From: Elusimicrobiota bacterium
Lineage (GTDB): Bacteria; Elusimicrobiota; Elusimicrobia; UBA1565; UBA9628
NCBI GenBank assembly: GCA_023213235.1
Contig: CP096137.1
Location: 1,561,587 to 1,625,586 of the forward strand
DNA length: 64,000 bases
Reading direction: 5' to 3'
The position numbers were made by a program, and so were the translations under genes. Below, in pieces: positions 53,916 through 63,565 of the stretch. Numbering within the stretch: position 1 is the stretch's first letter; each line of letters starts with the position of its first letter. The notes beneath the pieces were generated by a model. That model saw nothing but the letters and a program-made list of their open reading frames with translations. It ran no database searches and was not told the DNA's origin.

Positions 53916-56900
53916 GCGGCCTCCCGGGCGCGCAGCGCCTCGGCGAGCGCGTCCTTCTCGGCCCGCGCGGAGTCCGGCGCGTCGGCGAACGCGCGGGCGA
54001 GCTCGGCGCGCATGGCCTCGGCGTCGCCGCCCGCGCCGAGCGCGAAGGCCAGTCCCACGCGCGCGGTGTCGTGGCCCGCGTGGACGTCGAGCGCGCGGCG
54101 ATAGTCGGCCGCCGCCTCGGCCGGGCGTCCGGAGAGGAGGTGCGCGCGGCCGCGCCAGGCCAGCGCGGTCGGGTCGCGCCCGTCGAGGTGCAGCGCGCGG
54201 TCGAAGTCGGCGATCGCCGCGTCGAGCCGCCCGAGGATCATGAACGCGGCGCCGCGCCACGCGAACACCCACACGCTCTTCTGGTCCAGCGAGAGCGCCT
54301 TGTCGAAGTCGGCCACCGCCCCGGCGACGCCGCCGAGCGCGAGGCGCGCGCGCCCGCGCCAGCCGTAGGCGTTCAGGTAGTACGGATCGGCGGCGATCGC
54401 GGAGTCGAGGTCGGTCCTCGCCTCCTCCCAGCGCCCGGTCTGCGCGAGCAGCTCGCCGCGCCAGGCCAGCGCGCGCGCGTGGCCGGGGTCGGCGGCGAGC
54501 GCCGCGTCGAACTCGGCGGCGGCTTCCTGGTCGCGGCCGAGGCGGCGCAGCAGCCAGCCGCGCCAGGCGGCGGCGCCGGCGCGCGCGGAGCGCGGGAGCC
54601 TCGCGCGGCGCAGCGCCGCGAGGGCTCTCTCGAGGTCCGCCGTCTCGGGGCGGGCGTCGCCGCGGCCGCGGTAGACGAGGTGGTACTTGGCGTCGAGCGC
54701 GAGCGCTCGTTCGATGTCGTCGAGCGCGGGAGCGGCGCGCCCGAGCATGAGCCGCGCCTCGGCGCGCCAGGCCAGCGACTCGGCGTCGTACGGGTCGACG
54801 GCGATCGAGCGGTCGAGGTGGGGAAGCGCCTCCTTCCAGCGTCCGCTCTCCACGAGCGCGCCGCCGAGCCAGCCGTGCGCCCAGGCGTTCTCGTCGTTGA
54901 GGGCGACCGCCTCGCGCAGGCAGGCGAGGGCCTCGTCGCGGCGCCCGAGCCACAGCAGGAGCTCGCCCTTCCACGAGTGCACCCAGTCCGCGTCGGGGCG
55001 CAGGGCGAGCGCGAGATCCAGGTCGGCGAAGGCGCCGTCGCCGTCCCCGGACTTCAGTCGCGACTCGCCGCGCCGGCACAAGGTCTGCAGGTACTCGGTC
55101 GTCAGCGCGATCCGGCGGTCGAGCTCGTCGGCGCGCCAGCGCGTCGGACGGCCGCCGCCGGCGCGCCCGCGCGCGTCGTGCTCGAGCGCGCGGCCGAGGA
55201 CCGCGAGCGACTCCTCGTGGCGGCCGAGCTTGCCGAGCGCCTCGCCGAGCAGGCCGAGCGCCAGGCGGTGTCCGGGTTCGGCGGCGAGCGCGCGCTCGAG
55301 GTCCTCGATCGCCTGCGCCTCGCGGCCGATCCAGAGGCGCGTCATCGCGCGCCACGTGAGCGCCCACGCCGGGCGCTCCTTGGCCGCGGACTCGAACGCG
55401 GCCGAGGACTCCTTCCAGCGGCCGAGCCGCGCCAGGACCTCGCCGCGCCAGCACGCGGCGAGCCAGTCCTTGGCGCGCAGGGCCTTCGGCAGCGCGGCGT
55501 AGCGGCGCGCGTCCATCTGCCCGGGGAGGCCGAGCACGCCGAGGCACTTGCGCGGCGGCAGGCGCACGAGCTCGGCCAGGCGCGCAAGCAGCGCCTTCGG
55601 CAGTCCCAGGCGCGCGGCGAGCGCGGCGTCGAGGACTCCGTTCCTCCAGCCGAGTCCGAGCGGATCGGCCTGTCCGGCGGGGTGCCGCAGCTGGTACCAC
55701 AGCGCGTCGGGGCGCTCGAGCGAGAGCGCCGTCAGCTCCGCGGCGTCTCCGCACGCGGCCTTGATCAGCCGGGCGGCGGGCGAAGCGTCCGCGCCGAGCG
55801 AGCGCGCGGCCTCGGCGCCGCGTCCCAGGCGGCGCAGGGCCTCGGCGCGCAGGAGCAAGAGCTCCGCTTCCCGGCCTCCGCGCGAGGCGGCCTCGTCGAA
55901 GGCGGAGAGCGCCGCGGCCGCGCGGCCGGCGCCGAGCTCGAGCTCTCCGAGCCACAGCCGCGGCCACGGCGCGAGCGGGAGGAGCCTCGCCGCCGCGGAC
56001 AACTCGGCGCGCGCTTCTCTCGTCCGGCCGCCTTCGCGGAGAAGGCGGCCGCGCCACGCGCGCGCCCAGCCGTGGGACGGGTCGAGGCGGCGGGCGGCGT
56101 CGAGCTCGCGCCTGGCCCCGCGCGCGTCGGCGAGCTTCCACAGCCCGACGCCGAGCCAGGCCGCGGCCCACGCCGACTTCGGCAGGCGCGCGCGCATCGC
56201 GCGCAGATCCGCGGCCGCGGCCTCGAGGCGCGCGGGATCGGCGCTTTCGAGGCCGAGGCGTCCGCGCAGGCCGGCGGCCCAGGGATCGCGGCCCGCGCGC
56301 GCGACTGCCGTGTCGAGGTCGGCGGCCATCGCCTCGGCGCGGCGCCGGCCGGGCCGGTCCGACCACGTCTGGCCGGGGTGAAGGGGATAGGCGCGGTCGA
56401 ACGCCTCCGCCGCCACGCGGAACTTCCCGGCCTTCACGAGGGCCTCGCCGTGCCAGGCGTGAGCGAGGTCGACGCGCGGGTCGAGCGCGACGGATCGGCC
56501 GACGTCGGCGGCGGCGCCCGCGGCGTCGCCGGCGAGCAGGCGGACCTTCCCGCGCCACAGCCAGGCGGTGGGGGAGCGGGGATTCAATCGCACGGCCTCG
56601 TCGAGGTCGGCGCGCGCGCCGGCGGCGTCGCCGGCCTTGCGCCGGGCCTCGCCGCGCCAGGCCCAGACCTCGCCGTAGCCGGGCGAGCGCCGCAGCGCCT
56701 CGCTCAGGTCGGCGTACGCGCCCGCGGGGTCTCCGAGGCGCGCCTTCGCGCGGCCGCGCAGGGCCAGCGGCCAGCCCTCGGCGGGGAACAGCGCGGCGAG
56801 CGCGTCGCAGTCGGCGAGGGCGGGCTCGCGCCGTCCGGTCTCGGAGAAGATCTCGCCGCGCACCGCGAGCGCCCAGGGCTCGCCGGGGACGAGGATCAGC

Positions 56901-57373
56901 AGCCGGTCGAGGTCGGCGACGGCCTCGTCGTAGCGGTCGAGGCTCGCGAGGAACGACGCGCGCCAGGCGCGCGCGCAGGGCAGGCGCGGGGCGAGGCGCA
57001 CCGCGGCGTCCGCGTCGCCCAGCGCCGCCGCCAGGTCGGCGGCCGAGCGCGTCGCGAAGAACGCGTCCGAGCGGAGCCGGAACCGCCACAGGCGCTCCCA
57101 CGCGCCTTTCGGCCGCGCCGCGACGAGGCGGTCGAGGGCGCGCGCCGCCTCCGGCCGGCCGGCCAGCGCGAGCGCGGCCGCCTCGAGCAAGGCGGCGTCG
57201 CGCGGGCGGGACTTTCGCAGGGCGCGCGACAGCTCAAGACCGCGCGACGGGTCGGGGAGCGTCCGGTTGCCGGGCGCGTCGCCGATCAGGTCCTGCTGAG
57301 GATCGAGGACCGTGCCGAAGTCGAGGCCGGCCTCGTCCCAGCGGCCCGACGCGAAGAGCGCCTCGGCGTTCAC
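53912..57373 (-). CDS. Trp-rich TPR protein (1,153 residues, intact)
   Basis: The longest uninterrupted gene in the window, from GTG 57373. The N-terminus has 'GRWDEAGLDFGTVLDPQQDL', a 'DP.QD' motif shared with two sister proteins. About 28 TPR-like units follow, many with 'AWRGE' ('RSPGYGEVWAWRGEARRKAG', 'DPGHARALAWRGELLAQTGR'). A non-TPR insertion 'FDRAYPLHPGQTW' is shared with the same sisters. Another, around 'RPDALWYQLRHPAGQADPLG' to 'RLPPRKCLGVLGLPGQM', is unique. The absence of any frame break shows that the Trp-rich repeat type is real and not an indel artefact. It lies directly downstream of the radical SAM gene with a GTGA overlap. Confidence 0.9.
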   Translation of the reverse strand: MNAEALFASGRWDEAGLDFGTVLDPQQDLIGDAPGNRTLPDPSRGLELSRALRKSRPRDAALLEAAALALAGRPEAARALDRLVAARPKGAWERLWRFRLRSDAFFATRSAADLAAALGDADAAVRLAPRLPCARAWRASFLASLDRYDEAVADLDRLLILVPGEPWALAVRGEIFSETGRREPALADCDALAALFPAEGWPLALRGRAKARLGDPAGAYADLSEALRRSPGYGEVWAWRGEARRKAGDAAGARADLDEAVRLNPRSPTAWLWRGKVRLLAGDAAGAAADVGRSVALDPRVDLAHAWHGEALVKAGKFRVAAEAFDRAYPLHPGQTWSDRPGRRRAEAMAADLDTAVARAGRDPWAAGLRGRLGLESADPARLEAAAADLRAMRARLPKSAWAAAWLGVGLWKLADARGARRELDAARRLDPSHGWARAWRGRLLREGGRTREARAELSAAARLLPLAPWPRLWLGELELGAGRAAAALSAFDEAASRGGREAELLLLRAEALRRLGRGAEAARSLGADASPAARLIKAACGDAAELTALSLERPDALWYQLRHPAGQADPLGLGWRNGVLDAALAARLGLPKALLARLAELVRLPPRKCLGVLGLPGQMDARRYAALPKALRAKDWLAACWRGEVLARLGRWKESSAAFESAAKERPAWALTWRAMTRLWIGREAQAIEDLERALAAEPGHRLALGLLGEALGKLGRHEESLAVLGRALEHDARGRAGGGRPTRWRADELDRRIALTTEYLQTLCRRGESRLKSGDGDGAFADLDLALALRPDADWVHSWKGELLLWLGRRDEALACLREAVALNDENAWAHGWLGGALVESGRWKEALPHLDRSIAVDPYDAESLAWRAEARLMLGRAAPALDDIERALALDAKYHLVYRGRGDARPETADLERALAALRRARLPRSARAGAAAWRGWLLRRLGRDQEAAAEFDAALAADPGHARALAWRGELLAQTGRWEEARTDLDSAIAADPYYLNAYGWRGRARLALGGVAGAVADFDKALSLDQKSVWVFAWRGAAFMILGRLDAAIADFDRALHLDGRDPTALAWRGRAHLLSGRPAEAAADYRRALDVHAGHDTARVGLAFALGAGGDAEAMRAELARAFADAPDSARAEKDALAEALRAREAA

Positions 57374-58407
57374 GGGGCCCCCGCCGGCGCGAGCAGGCGG
57401 CTCAGCGCGTCGCCGAGAAGGTTGTCGGCCTCGTGGAAGCTCCGCACGAGGCCCGCCGGGTCCTCGCCGGCCGCTCGCGCGAGGAAGTAGGCCTCGCGCG
57501 GGCAGCGGTAGTGGCGCGCGCGCGAAAGGCGCGCGTGGATGAAGGCGCGCGCCTCCTCATGCAGGCGCTCGCGCCTCTTCCAGTCGACCCCGCCGTCCAG
57601 GTCGCCCACCGCCCACTCGCCGAGCGCGGAGAAGGGCTCGGCGAAGACGGAGTAGCACGGGTAGAAGCGGCCGTCGGCGCCGAGCACGAGGTCCTGGTAG
57701 GCCGGGTCGGGGCTGTCGCAGTGGGGGTTCGGGCCCGCCGGCCGCAGGGAGCCCAAGTTGCCGAGCTCGAGGCCCTTGCCGGCGGCGCGCCACCAGCGGC
57801 CGAGCCCGTCGAGGGCGACGCCGAGCGCGGCCAGGCCTCCGGGCGTCCAGCGCTCCTGGATCTTGAGGTGAAGCTTGAGCTTTCGGAACCCGGCCTTGCG
57901 CAGGGCCTCGAAGCCGCGCACGAGCGCGGGCGCGGTGTCCTCGCAGACGGTGAAGTTGGCGTCGGCGCCCGACAACTCGCCGCCGAGCTTCTCGAGGATC
58001 CGTCCGAGCGCGGGGCCGCCGCCGCCGATCAGCGCGCGGTGCGCGTCGTTGGCCGCGGCGTCGCCGTCGAGGCTGACGGTCACGCCGACGCCGAGCGCGG
58101 CCAGCGCGCGCATCCGCTCCGGCGTCGCCAAGGTCCCGTTGGTCACGACGGAGGCGCTCACGCCGCGGCCCGCGTGGGCGTGGAGCCGCCGCGCGAGGCT
58201 CATCAGCAGGTCCCAATGGATGAACGGCTCGCCGCCGATCAAGGTCACGTGCACGCGGCGCGCGCCGGCGAACTTCGCGACGTGCGCGTCGAGCGCGCGC
58301 AGCGCGGCCTTCTCGTCGAGCACGGCCGAGGCGTGGCCGTTGAGGTCGAGGAAGCAGTAGTCGCACGTCATGTTGCAGCGGTTCGAGAGGAAGACGAGGA
58401 GGTTCAC
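57370..58407 (-). CDS. radical SAM/SPASM-like protein embedded in the TPR array
   Basis: 345 residues, intact, from GTG 58407. The core motif 'LSNRCNMTCDYCFLDLN' (residues 7-23) is followed by 'HVTLIGGEPFIHWDLL', 'VVTNGTLATPERMRAL' and 'VTVSLDGDAAANDAHR'. The C-terminal cysteines in 'NPHCDSPDPAYQDLVLGADG', 'RFYPCYSVF' and 'HYRCPREAYFLA' suggest one or two auxiliary clusters. The type resembles sulfatase-maturase/peptide-modifying enzymes. It overlaps a TPR gene by four bases on each side, so it is made stoichiometrically with them; TPR proteins may be its scaffold or substrate. Confidence 0.9.
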   Translation of the reverse strand: MNLLVFLSNRCNMTCDYCFLDLNGHASAVLDEKAALRALDAHVAKFAGARRVHVTLIGGEPFIHWDLLMSLARRLHAHAGRGVSASVVTNGTLATPERMRALAALGVGVTVSLDGDAAANDAHRALIGGGGPALGRILEKLGGELSGADANFTVCEDTAPALVRGFEALRKAGFRKLKLHLKIQERWTPGGLAALGVALDGLGRWWRAAGKGLELGNLGSLRPAGPNPHCDSPDPAYQDLVLGADGRFYPCYSVFAEPFSALGEWAVGDLDGGVDWKRRERLHEEARAFIHARLSRARHYRCPREAYFLARAAGEDPAGLVRSFHEADNLLGDALSRLLAPAGAP

Positions 58408-60014
58408 GCGGACGCCTCCCGGGCCCGGCGCAGCAGCGCGGCGGTCTCCTCGTCCTTCGCCGAGAGAAGGAACGAGCGCTCGAGGTCGGCGAGCGCGGCG
58501 GCGCGGTCTCCGGCGCCGAGCGCCGCCTGGCCGCGCAGGCGCAGCGCGAACGCGTGGTCGGGCTCGAGCGCCAGCACGCGGCCGAGGTCGCGGCGCGCGC
58601 CCGTCCAGTCGCCCGCGTCGAGGCGCGCGCGGGCGCGCCACAGCCGCGCCCAGAGCTCGGCGCCGCCCGCGCGCACCGCGCGGTCGAGCAGCGGCAGGGC
58701 CGCCGCGGGACCGCGGTCGCGGCGCACGCCCTCGCCGAGCCAGGCCAGCGCCCACGCGCAGGCCGGGTCGAGCTCGACCGCGCGGCGCAGGTCGGCGAGG
58801 CCGGCGGAGCGGTCCTCGGAGTCGACGAGCACCCGGCCCCGGAAGCCCCACGACCACGGCGAGTCCGGCCGCGCGGCGACCGCGCCGTCGAGCGCCTCGC
58901 GCAGGGCCGCCTCGCGCGTGAGTCCGCGCTGCGACGGCAGGCGGTTCCAGGAGTGGCGCGGGTGGAACGGGAAGGCGCGGTCGAAGTCGCTCACGGCCGC
59001 GCGCAGGCGGCCGAGCTTGAAGGCCGCCTCGCCGCGCCAGGCGTACAGCAGGACGTGGCGCGGGTCGCGGCGCGCGGCGCGGTCGAGGTCGGGCCAGGCG
59101 TCGGCGGGCCGGCCCGCGGCCAGGTGCGCGCGCCCGCGCCAGGCGAAGGAGAGCATGTAGCGTGGAGAGAGCGCGACCGCCCGGTCGAAGTCGGAGAACG
59201 CGCCGCGCTCGTCTCCGGCCTTGCGCCGCGCCTCGGCGCGCCACGCGCGGATCGCGCCCCAGAGCGGGTCGAGGCGCACCGCGCCGTCGAAGTCGGGCAG
59301 CGCGGCGGCGAGGCGGCCCGCGTTGGCCTTGGCGCGCGCGCGCAGGGCCAGCGCCCACGCCTGCCGGGGATTGAGGCGCACGAGCCGGTCGAAGTCCTTC
59401 ATCGCCTCGCGCGGGCGCTCCTGCTCGGTGCGGATCTCTCCGCGCTCGGCGTACGCCCAGGCGCAGTCCGGGTCGAGCTCGAGGATGCGCTCGACGTCCT
59501 TCAGCGCCTCCTCTCTCAAATCGCGGTCGTGCAGGAACTCGGCGCGCATCGACAGCGCGAGAATGTTGTCGGGGTCGAGCTCGAGCGCGCGCTCGAGATG
59601 GCGGACCGCGTCGAGCGCGTCCGAGAAGCGCCGGCGTTCGCGCGCGAGCAAGGTGCCGCACGCGAAGCGCCAGACGAACGCCCACGCGCAGTCCGGCGAG
59701 CGGCGGGCGGCCTCGGCGAAGTCCGCGTCGGCCGCGGCCAGCGCGCCGCGGTAGAAGCGCAGCAGTCCGCGCAGCATCAGCAGCGGGCCGGGAACCGCGG
59801 GGACGCGCAGGCGCCCGGTCACCGCGGCGAGGGCGCGGCGGTCGGACTCCGCGTCCTCCGGCCGGCGCCAGAGCGTCGTGTAGAGCAGGTCCTGGCGCGG
59901 GTCGAGGCGCGGCGAAAGGCCGCGCGCGGGGCGGCGGCCGGTCAGCAGCTGGACGGCGTCGTCGAAGCGGCCGGCGGCCGCGGCGGCGGACGCGGCGGCG
60001 AGGTCAGGACGCAT
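58404..60014 (-). CDS. Trp-rich TPR protein (536 residues, intact)
   Basis: ATG 60014. It opens with 'GRFDDAVQLLTGRR' and 'LSPRLDPRQDLLYTTLWRR', the shared 'DP.QD' N-terminal motif. About 13 TPR-like units follow: 'DPDCAWAYAERGEIRTEQER', 'RYMLSFAWRGRAHLAAGRPA', 'DPACAWALAWLGEGVRRDRG'. The shared insertion 'FDRAFPFHPRHSWNR' is present. It has no signal peptide and no enzymatic motif. It sits immediately upstream of the radical SAM gene (GTGA overlap) and is the closest in plan to the proteins at 53912 and 61832. Confidence 0.88.
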   Translation of the reverse strand: MRPDLAAASAAAAAGRFDDAVQLLTGRRPARGLSPRLDPRQDLLYTTLWRRPEDAESDRRALAAVTGRLRVPAVPGPLLMLRGLLRFYRGALAAADADFAEAARRSPDCAWAFVWRFACGTLLARERRRFSDALDAVRHLERALELDPDNILALSMRAEFLHDRDLREEALKDVERILELDPDCAWAYAERGEIRTEQERPREAMKDFDRLVRLNPRQAWALALRARAKANAGRLAAALPDFDGAVRLDPLWGAIRAWRAEARRKAGDERGAFSDFDRAVALSPRYMLSFAWRGRAHLAAGRPADAWPDLDRAARRDPRHVLLYAWRGEAAFKLGRLRAAVSDFDRAFPFHPRHSWNRLPSQRGLTREAALREALDGAVAARPDSPWSWGFRGRVLVDSEDRSAGLADLRRAVELDPACAWALAWLGEGVRRDRGPAAALPLLDRAVRAGGAELWARLWRARARLDAGDWTGARRDLGRVLALEPDHAFALRLRGQAALGAGDRAAALADLERSFLLSAKDEETAALLRRAREASA

Positions 60015-61835
60015 GAACCCTCCGGACCGCCTTCTCGCGGACCGCGGCGGCCTCGGCGTTCCCGCGGTCGAGAGCGAGCGCGCGGTCGCAGTCGAGCCGC
60101 GCCGCGTCGCAGTCCCCGTCCTCGAGGCGCAGGCGCGCGCGCGCCGCGTACGCCCACGCGCAGCCGAAGTCCAGGCGCAGGGCCTCGGCGAGGTCTTCGT
60201 ACGCTCGCTTGCGGCGCCCGGCCTCGGCCTCGAGCAGGCCGCGCCAGGCCCAGGCGGCGGCGTAGCCCGGCTCGAGGGCGGCGCAGCGCGACAGGTCGGC
60301 GCGCGCCGCCGCGCGGCGGCCGAGCGCGGCGCGCGCGCGGCCGCGCCAGGCGTAGGCCCAGCCGAGGCCGGGGTCGAGACGCAGGGCGGCGGAGCAGGCG
60401 CGCTCGGCGTCCTCGTGGCGTCCGGTCTTGAGCAAAGTCTCTCCGGTCCACGCGAGCGACCAGGCCGACCTCGGCGCGGCGGCGAGCTCGGCGAGCGCCG
60501 ACTCGAGCCGCGCGGGTTCGGAGGACGGCTCCCAGGAGAAGCGGCTCTCGCGGCGCAGGGCGCAGGCCATGTCCTCGAACGCGCCGGCCGCGTCGCCGGA
60601 CTTCCAGCGCAGGCGGCGCCGCCGCTCGTAGTGCAGGCCGTACGAGGGGTCGAGCTCGATCGCGCGGTCGAGGTCGCGCCGCGCGCCCGCGGCGTCTCCG
60701 GCCGCCTCGCGCGCGGCGGCGCGCCACCCGTACGCGAGCCCGTAGCCCGGCGAGCGCCGCAGCGCCTCGTCGAAGTCGGCGCGCGCGGCGGCGGGGGCGG
60801 TCCGGGACAACGCGAGGCCGCGCCACGCGAGGATCCAGCCGCACGCCGGCGAGTCGGCGGCCGCGCGCGCGAGCTCGTCCAAGCCCGCCGTCCCGTCCCA
60901 GAGCGAGGTCATGCGCACGCGCAAGGCGCGCGCCCAGCCGCACGACGGCTCGAGCGAGACGGCGAGGTCGAGGTCGCGGCGCGCCTCCGCGACGCGCAGG
61001 CGGTCGAAGTGCAGCTGCCCGCGCCACGCGAGCGCCCACGCCAGGCGGGGAGAGCGCTCGAGCTTCGCGTCGAGCCAGCGCAGCAGCGCGGGCTCCGGGT
61101 CGCCCTCGCGCCAGGCGGACGGCGCGCCGCTGAGGTGAGGGTCGAACGCGAGCGCGCGCTCGAGGTCGGCGCGGGCCGCCCGCTCGTCGCCGGCCTCGTC
61201 GGCCGCGCGCGCGCGCAGCAGCCAGGCGAGCTTGACCTTCGGGTCGAGCGAGAGCGCCGCGTCGAGGTCGGCGCGCGCCTCGCGCGGCAGGCCCGCGGCG
61301 AGCGACGCGGCGGCGCGCGCCAGGCGCGGCCACAGCTCGCGCGGGGCCGACTCGACGGCGGCGTCGAGCGCCCCGGCGCGGCCGAGGCGGCCCAGCAGCA
61401 GGGCGGGCACGAACGAGTCCGTTTCGCGCCGGCACCGCTCGAGCTCGTGGCGCCCGGCCGCGCGGCGCCCCGAGCGGATCAAAGCCTCGGCGCGCCACAG
61501 GCGCGCGCCGAGATTCCGGGGAGCGGCCTTGAGGACGGCGTCGAGGAAAGGGAGCGCCTCGCGCGGCCTCCCGAGCTCCACGAGCGCGGTCGCGCGCAGG
61601 TAGCGGGCCTTCGCCGATGAACCCGCGCGCGCGAGCTCGGCCAGGGCGCCGTCGGGACAGCCGAGTCGCAGGAGCCGCTCGCCGCGCAGCAGGCGGGTCC
61701 CGGCGCCCGGGCGGGGGCCCTCGGCCGCGCGCTTGCGCGCGGAGACGCCGAACAGCGACCAGCGCGACAGCGCCTCGGCGCCCGGAAGGTCGAGTTCGAG
61801 CAGGCGGTCGGCGTCGAGGGGGAGAGCCCGCTCAC
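60004..61835 (-). CDS. Trp-rich TPR protein (frame break near 61820)
   Basis: About 610 residues from GTG 61835 (GTGA overlap). Restoring one base in a run of C near 61820 gives 'LDADRLLELDLPGAEALSRW' and joins the start to the long array. Units include 'SPRLAWALAWRGQLHFDRLR', 'CGWILAWRGLALSRTAPAAA', 'DPGLGWAYAWRGRARAALGR' and 'EPGYAAAWAWRGLLEAEAGR', very regular Trp-x-Trp-Arg-Gly repeats. It overlaps the next gene by 11 bases. Confidence 0.83.
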
Positions 61836-63565
61836 GCGCCTCCGTCCCGCAGCGCGCGCAGCCGCGGCTCGACGCTCCTGTCGCCGAGCGCCCAGGCGAC
61901 CGCGGCCAGGCGCGGCTCGAGGCTCGCCCCGCCGCCGCCCGCGCGCCAGCGCAGCGACGGGTCGAGCGCGGCCGCCTCGGCGAACGCCGCGAGCGAGGAA
62001 GCGCGCTCGCCGGCGCCGAGCAGGGAGAGCGAGAGCTGGTCGTACATCTCGGCCGAGCGCGTCTCGCGCGCCAGGGCGGCGCGCGCGTCCCGGACCGCTC
62101 CGCGCGCGTCTCCGTGCGCGAGCCGGACGCGCGAGCTCCAGAGCAGCGGCCAGCCGGACAGCGAGGAGGCGGCGGCGCGGCCGAACTCGCGCAGGGCTCC
62201 CGCCGCGTCGCCGGCCGATGCGAGCGCCTGCCCGCGGTGCGCGCGCGCCCAGGCTCCGCCGCCGGCGCGCCGCAGGGCGTCGAGGCCCTCGCCCGGTCGG
62301 CCCGAGCGCAGCAGGGCCAGGCCGAGCCACGTCCGCGCCCGCGCGCGGCGCGGGTCGAGCGCGAGCGCGCGGGAGAGCTCGGCGGCGGCGCGCTCGTTGT
62401 CTCCCGCGTCGAGGCTCAGGCGCCCGAGGAAGGTCCACGCGTCGGCGTCTCCGGGGCTCGCCGCGGCGCGGGCCTGGCGGATCATCGACTCCGGGGGCGG
62501 TCCACGTGTCCTTGGGGCTCAGCGGATAGATCCTGTCGAAGTCGGCGAGCGCGGCGCGGAAGTCGCCGAGCCGCGCCGCCGCCTCGCCCCGCCAGGCGAC
62601 GGCGAGCGCGGCGTCGACGGGCTTGAGCCTGCCGAGCGCGCCGCTCAAAGAGGCCCGCGCTTCTTCATAACGCCCCGCCTCGAGCAGCGCGCGCCCGCGC
62701 CAGGCGGCGGCGAGCGGATACGGGGCGCGCCCGCGCGCGACGGCCTCGAAGTCGCGGAAGGCCCCGGCGCGGTCGCCGCGCTTTCTCTTCGTCTCGCCGC
62801 GCCACGCGAGCGCCGCGGCGAGGGTCCGCGCGTCGCCCTGCGCCTCGGCGTTCTCGACCGCGGCGTCGAGGTCGGCGAGCCCGGCCTCGAGGCGGCCGAA
62901 CTTCGCGCTCGCGCGCCCGCGCAGCGCGAGCGCCCAGGCGGCGCCGCGGGCCAGGCCGGCGAGGGACTCGTAGTCGGCGCGCACGAGCTCCCAGAGCCGC
63001 AGCTCGGTGTAGACCTCGCCGCGCAGGGACAGCGCCCACGCGAGGTTTTCGCCGCGGTCGACGAGCCGGTGGAGGTCGGGCAGCGCGGTCAGGTAGCGGC
63101 CGAAGTTCGCGTGGTAGTCCGCGCGCCAGAACAGCGCCGCCGCGGAATCGGGCTCGAGGCGCACGGCCGCGTCGATCGCGGCCTCGGCCGCGGCGAGCTG
63201 GTCCGCGTCGCGGCGCTCGAGCCCCCACAGGGACCGCGCGCGGAACTCCCAGAGCAGAGACCAGTGCCTCTGAAGCGGAGGCCCTCCCGGGGTGGGCAGG
63301 CCCGCGAGCCCGCGTCGGTAGTCGCCGCGCGCGATGCGCAGCGCCGCGACGAGCTGGCGCAGCCGCGCGTCGCGCGGGCGCGCGCGGAGAGGCGCGCCGC
63401 GCGGCCGAGGCTCTCCGCGAGGCCGGCGTCGGCGGGCTCTCGGTAGCGGATATCCTGGAGAGGGTCGGCGAACAGGCCGAGCCCCGGGCGGCCGGGGCCG
63501 AGGCCCGCGGCGGCTCCCGCGAAGTCGAAGGCCTTCAGGCGGTCGAGGGCCGCGCCGGCGTTCAC
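61832..63565 (-). CDS. Trp-rich TPR protein (frame breaks near 62495 and 63390)
   Basis: About 577 residues from GTG 63565. The N-terminus 'LKAFDFAGAAAGLG' and 'GLGLFADPLQDIRYREP' carries the shared 'DP.QD' motif. Units include 'AAWALALRGRASAKFGRLEA' and 'DAALAVAWRGEAAARLGDFR'. The shared insertion 'FDRIYPLSPKDTW' lies right at the break near 62495 (a GGGGG run); after one base the chain continues 'MIRQARAAASPGDADAWTFL'. A second break near 63390 lies in a GC-alternating stretch. It is coupled on both sides by GTGA overlaps. Confidence 0.82.

Noticed and set aside
49182..57101. Very long minus-strand open frame of 2,639 residues
   Set aside because: It joins out-of-frame sequence antiparallel to none of the domains (57101-53915) with two real TPR genes, because of an indel near 51262. 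The genes at 53912, 51182 and 49182 each have their own coupled start.
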